Shown here one piece after another: positions 1-5,576 of a stretch of 8,754 nucleotides of DNA (its first letter is position 1; each line of letters opens with the position of its first letter). The stretch spans positions 1 to 8,754 of the forward strand of contig JAAFHJ010000178.1 in the NCBI GenBank assembly GCA_013298325.1. Reading direction: 5' to 3'. The position numbers were made by a program, and so were the translations under genes. Origin of the DNA: Myxococcales bacterium. GTDB lineage: Bacteria; Myxococcota_A; Polyangia; Polyangiales; Polyangiaceae. The notes under the pieces are model-generated. The model ran no database searches. It was not told where the DNA came from and saw nothing but the letters and a program-made list of their open reading frames with translations.

Positions 1-69
1 TCCTTGGAGGTCGATTTGGTCTCGGGCCACTCACCGAGGGGCGCGCCAAAGAAATTTTTAACGATATTG

Positions 70-154
70 CGGAGGAGAAGGGATTCGAACCCCTGGTGGG
101 TTGCCCCACGGCGGTTTTCAAAACCGCTGCCTTAGACCACTCGGCCACTCCTCC
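70..154 (-). tRNA. tRNA-Ser(UGA)
   Basis: Read on the minus strand, this folds as a complete type II (long variable arm) tRNA. The 7-bp acceptor stem pairs GGAGGAG with CTCCTCC and the discriminator base is G, as expected for serine. The anticodon stem GCGGT/ACCGC closes a 7-base loop TTTGAAA, giving anticodon TGA, which reads UCA-type serine codons. The variable arm is a GTGGG/CCCAC-type hairpin, typical of Ser tRNAs, and the T loop is TTCGAAT. No CCA is encoded after the discriminator (the next bases are CAA), so the end must be added by nucleotidyltransferase. It lies downstream of, and in the same direction as, the Tim44-like gene. I see no convincing -35/-10 promoter in the spacer. Confidence 0.97.
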
Positions 155-203
155 AAAGCTTCAGAATCGTTTGCGGTTTCCCGGTTCGATTCGGTTGCTT
201 GTG

Positions 204-221
204 GTGCTTCTTTCGAAGCAC
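204..221 (-). terminator. Stem-loop with GAAA tetraloop (possible terminator or processing hairpin)
   Basis: On the minus strand the sequence reads GTGCTTC-GAAA-GAAGCAC, a perfect 7-bp stem closed by a GNRA-type tetraloop. It lies 46 bases after the stop of the Tim44-like gene and about 50 bases before the 5' end of the tRNA, both transcribed in this direction. No U-tract follows (the next bases are ACAAGC), so it is not a classical intrinsic terminator. It could stabilise the 3' end of the upstream mRNA or mark an RNA processing site. Confidence 0.4.
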
Positions 222-238
222 GCGCGCTGTTCTACGCG

Positions 239-256
239 AGACCTTGGTGGAGGTCT
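239..256 (-). repeat. Inverted repeat AGACCT-N6-AGGTCT after the Tim44-like stop
   Basis: A perfect 6-bp inverted repeat with a 6-base loop begins 11 bases beyond the stop codon of the Tim44-like gene. It is the first of two stem-loops in the 113-bp spacer before the tRNA. It has no U-tract. Together with the tetraloop hairpin it may form the 3' end of the upstream transcript. A 6-bp repeat of this sort also occurs by chance about once per few hundred bases. Confidence 0.3.
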
Positions 257-267
257 AGCGTCTGACT

Positions 268-1785
268 TCAACCTTCGTAGACGTCGTCCTGCTCGATGCG
301 GGAGAGGACCCAGTCGAAGGTGCCGGTCGTGATGTGGGTGCGGCAATACTTGCAGGTTCCCGCCATCTCGAGGTCGAGAGGGGCGCCGCATTTGGGGCAG
401 TTCTTGTCGACGCGGGCGGGGCCCTTGGCGTCGCGGCCGCGGATGAACGTCCAGTATTCGCTGTAAACGCGCTCGTTGCTCCGGTTGCCGCTCACGATCT
501 GGTTGTCCTGATCGCGGAGCGTATAGTCGAGGGAAGTCGCGAAGATACGGACGGTGATCGCGTCGAAGTAGCCGTCGCTTTCGATGCGCGCCCACTCAAG
601 CCGGAGGATCCTCGCGTTCTCGGTGACGTTGCGGAGGTGCTGGCGGAGGTACTCGTCGACCCAGTACTTCTGGACGCCGAAGAAGGCGTCGGTGAACCAG
701 GGGCGCATCTTCGCGAGATCGCGGACGGCCCAGGCGGTCTGGAATTCGGTAAAGACGAGATTGACGCGCCCCTGGAAGGCGTTGTCATCAAACGACGGGT
801 CTCGCTGGCGGAGGTCGGCGAAACGACCATTGAGTTCCGCGTCGACGATCGTCGGGCGATCGGTCCCTTGCTCGACGGTGTTCCCGGTCAACATCGGGCC
901 GCGCTGCTCGCGCTCGACGATCTGTGCAGAGACGACCGCCCAGTCAAAGGCGCCGTTTCCGACCGCTTGACCGCAATGGTTGCAGCGACCGCCGACGACG
1001 GAGCCCTGGGGGGCACCACAGCTCGGACAGTCGAAGGAACGGGCCTTTTCCGGGGAGCGGCTCTTGGCGCTCAGGCTCCGCCTCAATACCCATTGTTCGC
1101 GGAGATACCAGCCTTGGCCGGCCGCCTGGAGATTCGATTCAATCTCGATGGTTGCGATCGCGGAGCCGTTGCTCTCCTGGATATCGACGAGGCGCGCTGC
1201 GCCGACGATGACGTTCGTCACCGGTCCACCGAGGCTCTGCCCCTGGAGCTGGCTCGGCGCGTGGTCGGCCAAATAGGCGGCCATCCGCGGGAGCTGATTC
1301 TCGCCGAGGCGCGTCCGAATTTCCGTGTAGATTGCAACGACGAAGTCGTCGAACACGACCAGGGAGAAGTAGGTATCGGCGCCAAAAAGCTCGCGAATCC
1401 GGCGACGTGGCGGCGAATGGCGCTCTTCGAAAATGGGCTGCGTCGGCATCGCCGGCCCCTTGCCCTTCTGCATCGCCGCAATGACCACGATGATGATCAC
1501 GATGATGAGAAAGAAGACGATCCCGCCAAAGACGCTCCCGCCGCCGCTGCTGCTTCCCGAGGAGTAGCCAGAGCTTGACGATGAGAAGCCGGAACTCGAC
1601 GTCGAAAAGCCCGAGCTGGAGCCGCTCCGCGAGCCCGAGCTGGAACTCGACGAGCTGCTCGAACCCGATCGGGAACCGCCACTGAAGGAGGAGCCGCCAC
1701 CGGGGCGCGCGGCGACTTCTGGCGCTGCAGCGGCAAGCAAAAGGACGACAGCACCGGCGAGGGGGAGGGCGCGGGAACGTTTCAA
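268..1785 (-). CDS. Secreted/membrane-anchored Tim44-like protein with two zinc ribbons
   Basis: The 505-residue product starts with a signal peptide (KRSR, then a hydrophobic stretch at residues 6-22, likely cleaved after VAA at 26). A Ser/Gly-rich low-complexity linker (28-85) and a strongly hydrophobic membrane segment (about 86-104) follow. Two Tim44-like alpha/beta domains come next (about 130-240 and 320-455), each followed by a four-cysteine zinc ribbon: C253/C256/C268/C271 and C463/C466/C478/C481. Each ribbon leads into a Gly-x-Phe-Asp-Trp motif (278-282 and 488-492), so the ribbon-FDW unit is duplicated. Bacterial relatives are annotated as Tim44-like or zinc-ribbon transport proteins, but their biochemical role is not established. 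The start is a TTG giving MKRSRAL, and no ATG lies close by. A Shine-Dalgarno is weak or absent, so the exact start is less certain than the gene. Confidence 0.82.
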   Translation of the reverse strand: MKRSRALPLAGAVVLLLAAAAPEVAARPGGGSSFSGGSRSGSSSSSSSSSGSRSGSSSGFSTSSSGFSSSSSGYSSGSSSGGGSVFGGIVFFLIIVIIIVVIAAMQKGKGPAMPTQPIFEERHSPPRRRIRELFGADTYFSLVVFDDFVVAIYTEIRTRLGENQLPRMAAYLADHAPSQLQGQSLGGPVTNVIVGAARLVDIQESNGSAIATIEIESNLQAAGQGWYLREQWVLRRSLSAKSRSPEKARSFDCPSCGAPQGSVVGGRCNHCGQAVGNGAFDWAVVSAQIVEREQRGPMLTGNTVEQGTDRPTIVDAELNGRFADLRQRDPSFDDNAFQGRVNLVFTEFQTAWAVRDLAKMRPWFTDAFFGVQKYWVDEYLRQHLRNVTENARILRLEWARIESDGYFDAITVRIFATSLDYTLRDQDNQIVSGNRSNERVYSEYWTFIRGRDAKGPARVDKNCPKCGAPLDLEMAGTCKYCRTHITTGTFDWVLSRIEQDDVYEG

Positions 1786-1890
1786 AGCGCGTCGAAGGTA
1801 CCTGACTCCCTTGGCCGCGCGGAACTTTTCCCGTCGCGATCGTCGCCGCGCCGCGACGCCCCGGTTTCACGTAGGCTAACCGGTACCTCT
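1786..1890. promoter_or_regulatory. Divergent promoter region between the Tim44-like and rhodanese genes
   Basis: This 105-bp spacer must hold the start signals for two genes transcribed outward. It contains a perfect inverted repeat CCGGTT-N11-AACCGG (1861-1866 and 1878-1883), ending 7 bp before the rhodanese start. A GGTACC palindrome occurs twice, at 1797-1802 and 1882-1887, near the two opposite starts. No confident sigma70 -35/-10 pair can be read, and neither gene has a strong Shine-Dalgarno. Assignment as a regulatory region is positional. Confidence 0.4.
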
Positions 1891-2322
1891 ATGTACACTG
1901 CACGCAAAATCGGTGGGCGCACGGTCCTCGCACTTTCCCTCGCTTGCGGCGCGCTCGTCGCGTGCGCTGGGGCTGCGGTACCCGCCGCGTCCCAGGCGTC
2001 CCAGCCGTCAGAGCGCTCTCCGGAAGAGCTTCTCGCCGCTTCAAAAGCGGCCCACGCGGCAAAGGCGGCCGGCGGGAAAGTCGTCGACGTGCGCGGCGCG
2101 GAGGAGTTTGCCGCCGGTCATATCGATGGCGCGATTCACGTCCCCGTCGCCGAAATTGCGGCACGAGCTGCGACCGGTGAGCTCGGCGCGAAGGGGGATC
2201 CCGTCGTCGTCTACTGCGGTTCCGGTCGCCGCGCCGCGCAGGCCGCCGAGGCGCTACGAGGGGCCGGATTCACGCAAGTGGTGAATCTCGGCCCGATGAG
2301 CAATTGGGAAAACACGCGATAA
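1891..2322 (+). CDS. Rhodanese-like domain lipoprotein
   Basis: The 143-residue protein has a lipoprotein signal peptide (basic ARKIGGR, hydrophobic core 11-22) ending in the lipobox LVAC, with Cys25 as the lipidated residue. A short Ala/Ser/Pro linker leads into a single rhodanese domain (about 44-143). Visible hallmarks are VVDVRGAEEFAAGHIDGAIHVP (64-85) and the active-site loop Cys109-Gly-Ser-Gly-Arg-Arg, where Cys109 would carry the persulfide. The domain ends with a NLGPMSNW segment typical of the single-domain family. Family members transfer sulfane sulfur; the substrate is unknown. The lipobox implies anchoring at the outer face of the inner membrane or in the outer membrane, which suggests periplasmic sulfur or redox chemistry. 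It converges on the small gene ending at 2369, with a 46-bp gap. The start is fixed by the signal peptide, but no good Shine-Dalgarno precedes it. Confidence 0.9.
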   Translation: MYTARKIGGRTVLALSLACGALVACAGAAVPAASQASQPSERSPEELLAASKAAHAAKAAGGKVVDVRGAEEFAAGHIDGAIHVPVAEIAARAATGELGAKGDPVVVYCGSGRRAAQAAEALRGAGFTQVVNLGPMSNWENTR

Positions 2323-2368
2323 CTGCGCGAAGAATCAACGAGGCTTTCGCCGACACTCAAACGTATCT

Positions 2369-2668
2369 TCAGACGGCAGCGAGAATGCGCGCGACGTCGT
2401 TGCGGAGCGTCCCGAGGGCCCCTTCCGGCAGCGCCATCGCGCGAACGCGGACGTTGACGCCGGAGCCGGTGCGGACGACCGGCTCTTCGTCGTAGTAGGC
2501 AATTTCAGCGGCGACGCGCTCCGCGCGCTCGACGGGGAGACCGACGGCGGCGATCAGGAGGCCGTCTCCATCGGCGACGACAGCGCCTTCCGAGGCGCGC
2601 GCCTCGAGGAGGTGGTTGAGGGCAGTCCAGGGATTGGAGGAGCGGGTGTTGCGGCGTTCCGTGAGCAT
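2369..2668 (-). CDS. Small protein, possibly Roadblock/LC7-like
   Basis: I do not recognise a named family with certainty. The product is 99 residues from ATG at 2668, chosen because GAGAGG sits 8 bases upstream; an in-frame start at 2704 would add 12 mostly Arg/Ala residues. After a polar N-terminus, the pattern is an amphipathic helix (NPWTALNHLLEA), a GAVVADGDGLLIAAVG strand-turn-strand, a second helix (VERAERVAAEIA), a strand around VRVRAMAL and a final helix (LGTLRNDVARILAAV). This order, and the 'vvaD.dGLliA' turn, resemble Roadblock/LC7 proteins such as MglB, which bind small GTPases or act as scaffolds. The resemblance is from reading only. It lies 58 bp downstream of the hybrid kinase on the same strand, so it is probably the last gene of that operon. 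Confidence 0.7.
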   Translation of the reverse strand: MLTERRNTRSSNPWTALNHLLEARASEGAVVADGDGLLIAAVGLPVERAERVAAEIAYYDEEPVVRTGSGVNVRVRAMALPEGALGTLRNDVARILAAV

Positions 2669-2726
2669 GGATGCAGCCTCTCTCCGATGGGCCCGACGGG
2701 CCAAGAAATGGGCGACACGGTCGCGC

Positions 2727-4268
2727 TCACTCGCCGAAGTGCTGGAGAAGCGCGCGGACAGCGCCGAGGTCGAAGGGCTTGTCGAGGAGGATCCGCGCGG
2801 GGTGCTCGACGAAGGCGCGCGCGGTACGCGTATAGGCGCCGCCGGTCATGAAGACCATGCGTTGCGCCAGCGTCGGCGCCCGTTCTTTGAGCGCCTCGTA
2901 GAGATCGGCGCCGGAAAGTCCCGGCATCATCAAATCGCAGAGAACAACATCAAATTCCGTATGTTGGTCGGCCAACTGGAGCGCGTCTTCTGCCGCGTAG
3001 ACGGCGGTCACTTCGTGTTCTCGTGCGAGGGCCCGCCGGAGCGCGTTTGCGACCGTCGGCTCGTCGTCGACGATAAGCACTCGAAGCCGCCGCGTGGCTG
3101 GCGGGAGTGGTGGCATCGTTGCAAGCGGCGGCGCTTGGTCGGTCGCCGGGAGCGTGACGCGCACCGTGGTTCCGCGGCCGAGTTCGCTGAAAATGCGAAT
3201 CGTTCCACCGAGCGCCGTCACAATACCGTGACAGATCGAGAGGCCGAGGCCGGTCCCTTCCCCGACCGCCTTTGTCGTGAAAAAGGGATCAAAGACGCGC
3301 GGTAAAATTTCCGGACGGATGCCGGGACCGCTGTCACGAACCTCGAGACATACCGTCGTTCCAGCGCTGTTCTCTTCGGAGAAGATCGCAATGACAACGC
3401 GATTGAGTTCTGGGTTGCACCCATGGAGCGCCTGGGCGGCATTCATCAGCAGGTTAAGAACGACCTGCCCGAGTCGCGTCGCATCCCCGAGGACCGCTGG
3501 CACGCGGCGATAGTCGCGCACGATGGTTGCGTGTTCCGTGAGCTGCTTTCGGGAAAGTTGGAGTGCGCCGTCAACGATCGGTGCGAGGGCCAGCGGGGCC
3601 GGTTCGCTCGGTTCCTCGCGCGAAAATGCTTTGATATCGCGAACAATGCGCCGTACCCGCTCGGCGCCCTGTAGCGCCTCCTGGAGGTTTGCACGGAGTT
3701 CCGAAGGCGCCTCTCCGAGCTGCTCCACCGCATTTGCGAGGTTCATCAGCACATAGGAGAGAGGATTGTTGATTTCGTGGGCGATGCCGGCGGCGAGCGT
3801 CCCGATAGAGGCGAGCCGATCGGCTTCTGTGAGGCGCGCCTGAAGCAATCTACGGTCAGTGATGTCGCGAAGAACGCCAAGAAAGTGCGAATTTCGCCCC
3901 TGCTCATCAAACAAGGGAACGACGTCGAGTTCCGTCCAGAAGGTCGAGCCATCCTTCCGGTACTTCAGGACCTCAATGCGTTTGGGTCGGAGCTCCGCGC
4001 GGGCCCGCTCAAGTTCCATGAGCTGGCTGCGATCACTTCCAGGGCCAATGGTAATTCCCGGCGTTTCCCCGATCGCCTCTTCGCGGGAAAAACCGGTCAT
4101 TTTTACATAGGCCTCATTGACGAAAATGATCCGGCGAATGCCGTCTGGGCCCTTCGTCGTCTCGCCTTCCGTAATCAATATTGCGTCGCTCAAATGATCG
4201 ATCGATGCTGCGAGCAAACCGGAAATCGTCGGCGGATAGCCGGGGTGCCTCACCGGCGTCGCGGTCAC
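2727..4268 (-). CDS. PAS-domain hybrid sensor histidine kinase with C-terminal receiver
   Basis: The 513-residue protein has no membrane segment, so it is probably cytoplasmic. Domains in order: PAS (about 18-140); HisKA dimerisation helix with the phospho-acceptor His164 in GIAHEINNPL; and HATPase with the N-box (LNLLMNAAQAL, Asn276), G1 (DSGPGI, 312-317), F-box (FDPFFTTK) and G2 (GEGTGLGLS, 336-344). A Pro-rich linker leads to a receiver domain (about 393-511) with acidic pair Asp401/Asp402, phospho-acceptor Asp445, Thr475 and Lys497. All catalytic residues are present, so it should autophosphorylate and pass phosphate to Asp445. I start it at the GTG whose last bases overlap the TGA of the upstream DUF5995 gene (GTGA), implying translational coupling. 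An ATG 96 bases further upstream would run inside that gene and adds an Arg-rich, non-domain leader. The output partner is not in the window. Confidence 0.93.
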   Translation of the reverse strand: MTATPVRHPGYPPTISGLLAASIDHLSDAILITEGETTKGPDGIRRIIFVNEAYVKMTGFSREEAIGETPGITIGPGSDRSQLMELERARAELRPKRIEVLKYRKDGSTFWTELDVVPLFDEQGRNSHFLGVLRDITDRRLLQARLTEADRLASIGTLAAGIAHEINNPLSYVLMNLANAVEQLGEAPSELRANLQEALQGAERVRRIVRDIKAFSREEPSEPAPLALAPIVDGALQLSRKQLTEHATIVRDYRRVPAVLGDATRLGQVVLNLLMNAAQALHGCNPELNRVVIAIFSEENSAGTTVCLEVRDSGPGIRPEILPRVFDPFFTTKAVGEGTGLGLSICHGIVTALGGTIRIFSELGRGTTVRVTLPATDQAPPLATMPPLPPATRRLRVLIVDDEPTVANALRRALAREHEVTAVYAAEDALQLADQHTEFDVVLCDLMMPGLSGADLYEALKERAPTLAQRMVFMTGGAYTRTARAFVEHPARILLDKPFDLGAVRALLQHFGE

Positions 4269-4963
4269 GGCGCGACCAGGAGCGCGCGACCCGCCATTCC
4301 GACCAGCCGATCGAGGGCGCTGCCAAAGGGCTCGCGGAGCGCGGGTAACGTGCGCAAACCCCACAAAAGTTCAGCATTTTCCCAGGCAGTCGTCCGCGCG
4401 TGGACAATGCTCCAGAGGGCGATCCGATCGTCGACGTCACCAAAGGCGCGATCGACCTCGCCAACGAACCCCTCCGCGAACCAGACTTTGACCTTTGCTT
4501 CGGTCTCTTTGAGAATTTCGTTTACCACCAAGAAGTCGCGATAGAAGGCCGAGTCTTCTCGCGGCTCGAAGCAATGACGTTCGGCCACGGTCGCAACGGC
4601 GAAGGGCAAATCACGATTGATATGAGCGTTCATCCCGGCGAGCGCGAATTGGATCGGCGCGATCGTTTGGGAACTCCGTACCTCGAAGAGGGGGCTCCAC
4701 GCCTTGGGGATCTCATCGCCGGCACGATCTCCGTCGTAGGCGGCAAAGTAGAGCTGCGCGAAGACGACATCCAGTTCTTCTAATAATTCAGGAGCTTCGA
4801 AGCGACCGTCTGCGATCGCCTGGGCGATTGCTTCCGTCGTCTTCGCATAAAGCCGATTGAACCAGGCGACCCCGTCTTGCGAGGGGAGAACCGCCTGAAT
4901 TTCGGCCATTTTCTCGAGAACACCGCCAATTCCGTTCGCTGCGTCACTCACTGCCATCGTCAT
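4265..4963 (-). CDS. DUF5995 family protein
   Basis: The 232-residue product matches what I know of DUF5995, a family without an assigned function. Recognisable blocks are LPSQDGVAWFNRLY (residues 26-39), LLEELDVVFAQLYFAAY (60-76), PIQFALAGMNAHINRDLP (103-120, with His114 and Asp118 in the most conserved patch) and VNEILKETEAKV near 148-159. It is predicted soluble and largely helical, with no signal peptide. The His/Asp-rich NAHINRDLP patch looks like a possible metal or catalytic site, but that is inference. The start is uncertain: ATG 4963 leaves a 109-bp divergent spacer to the VOC gene, whereas ATG 4957 or 5014 are alternatives, and none has a clear Shine-Dalgarno. Its stop overlaps the start of the histidine kinase gene by four bases, so the two are co-translated. 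This suggests a role linked to the sensor, for example as an accessory or ligand-handling protein. Confidence 0.85.
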   Translation of the reverse strand: MTMAVSDAANGIGGVLEKMAEIQAVLPSQDGVAWFNRLYAKTTEAIAQAIADGRFEAPELLEELDVVFAQLYFAAYDGDRAGDEIPKAWSPLFEVRSSQTIAPIQFALAGMNAHINRDLPFAVATVAERHCFEPREDSAFYRDFLVVNEILKETEAKVKVWFAEGFVGEVDRAFGDVDDRIALWSIVHARTTAWENAELLWGLRTLPALREPFGSALDRLVGMAGRALLVAP

Positions 4964-5072
4964 GGCGGCAAGAATATCGGGAATTTCGCGGTGTGGCAGA
5001 ACTCTCTGCCGCATCGTCGCTTGCGCAAATTGCACGAACCGGGTGCCGACAAACGGGTACCCTCGCCGCCCG
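4964..5072. promoter_or_regulatory. Divergent promoter region between the DUF5995 and VOC genes
   Basis: This 109-bp spacer separates two outward-reading genes, so it should hold both promoters, provided DUF5995 starts at 4963. It includes a perfect inverted repeat GGCAGA-ACTC-TCTGCC (4995-5010), 31 bp from the DUF5995 start and 62 bp from the VOC start. This could be an operator half-site pair or an mRNA hairpin. No convincing -35/-10 elements were found. Confidence 0.35.
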
Positions 5073-5576
5073 ATGCACGCGCTCCCGCCCCCGGTCGGCT
5101 GGCCCCGTCTCTCCACGGCGCTCTATTGCGAGAACCCTCGCGCCGCGATCCGCTTCTACTGCGAGGCCTTCGGTTTTGCCGTTCGCCTCTGGATCGATGA
5201 CGCCGGTACCGCCTCCCGCGAGGTTCCCGAGGGGGATGGCCCCGTGGAACATTCCGAATTGACCATCGGCGATGGAGTCCACGTTGCGCTGATCATGGTG
5301 AGTGCCAGTCGGAAGGCGGGCCGCCCCGAATGGGGCTATCGCCGCGCGCCCCGCGAATTTGCTGGGAGCGGGGCGCCGATCAATACGCAAAGCCTCATGC
5401 TCTATGTGGATGATGTTGATGCTCATTTCGCGCAAGCGAAGCGTGCCGGCGCGACGATCGTGAGCGAACCGAAGACGACCGACTACGGCGAGGGCTTTTG
5501 GATCGACCGCGGCTACGAAGTGGCCGATCCGGAGGGGCATCATTTCTGGTTCTACCAGCGCCTTCAGACGCGCTGA
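5073..5576 (+). CDS. VOC superfamily (glyoxalase/bleomycin-resistance fold) protein
   Basis: The 167-residue protein shows two beta-alpha-beta-beta-beta halves typical of the vicinal oxygen chelate fold. The first half runs from TALYCENPRAAIRFYCEAFGFAV through HSELTIGDGVHVALIM. The second runs from LMLYVDDVDAHFAQAKRAGATIV through EVADPEGHHFWFY. The 'N/D-P..AI.FY..AFGF' opening and the closing 'DPEGHHFWFY' are the usual VOC signatures. Candidate metal ligands are in EHSEL and in the closing GHHFWF segment, but the reaction cannot be told from sequence; dioxygenases, isomerases and antibiotic-binding proteins share this fold. The start ATG at 5073 places the first strand near the N-terminus; upstream in-frame codons code for an unrelated Cys/Arg-rich stretch. 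No strong Shine-Dalgarno is visible. The gene ends inside the 3' end of the convergent Ser/Thr kinase gene. Confidence 0.88.
   Translation: MHALPPPVGWPRLSTALYCENPRAAIRFYCEAFGFAVRLWIDDAGTASREVPEGDGPVEHSELTIGDGVHVALIMVSASRKAGRPEWGYRRAPREFAGSGAPINTQSLMLYVDDVDAHFAQAKRAGATIVSEPKTTDYGEGFWIDRGYEVADPEGHHFWFYQRLQTR

Noticed and set aside
3..332. A frame open on the plus strand from the left edge through the tRNA to 332.
   Set aside because: It translates the tRNA antisense (the familiar FEPLVGCPTAVFKTAALDHSATPP shadow), lacks GC-rich third positions before it, and then runs into the antisense of the Tim44-like gene.
334..1578. 414-residue open frame on the plus strand.
   Set aside because: It lies wholly opposite the Tim44-like gene, whose signal peptide, zinc ribbons and domains are clear. 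Long antisense frames are expected in GC-rich coding DNA.
1139..1870. 243-residue minus-strand frame overlapping the Tim44-like gene start.
   Set aside because: It is Arg-rich, without recognisable domains, and a shifted-frame shadow of the real gene.
2327..2350. Imperfect hairpin (GCGAA/TTCGC, 13-base gap) between the convergent rhodanese and small genes.
   Set aside because: The stem is short and AT-containing, the loop is long and no U-tract follows, so it is not supported as a terminator.
2690..2702. GGCCC-GAC-GGGCC mini-hairpin between the hybrid kinase and the small gene.
   Set aside because: Five-base GC stems with a 3-base loop are common in GC-rich DNA and there is no U-tract; the two genes are likely cotranscribed.
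2616..3305. 229-residue plus-strand frame.
   Set aside because: It is antisense to the receiver and ATPase domains of the hybrid kinase and shows no domain of its own.
3777..4544. 255-residue plus-strand frame.
   Set aside because: It is antisense to the PAS region and the end of the DUF5995 gene; no domain is recognisable.
4994..5010. Sigma54-like -24/-12 element upstream of the VOC gene.
   Set aside because: TGGCA is present, but the GC of the -12 element is one base too far and TTGC is replaced by CTGC.
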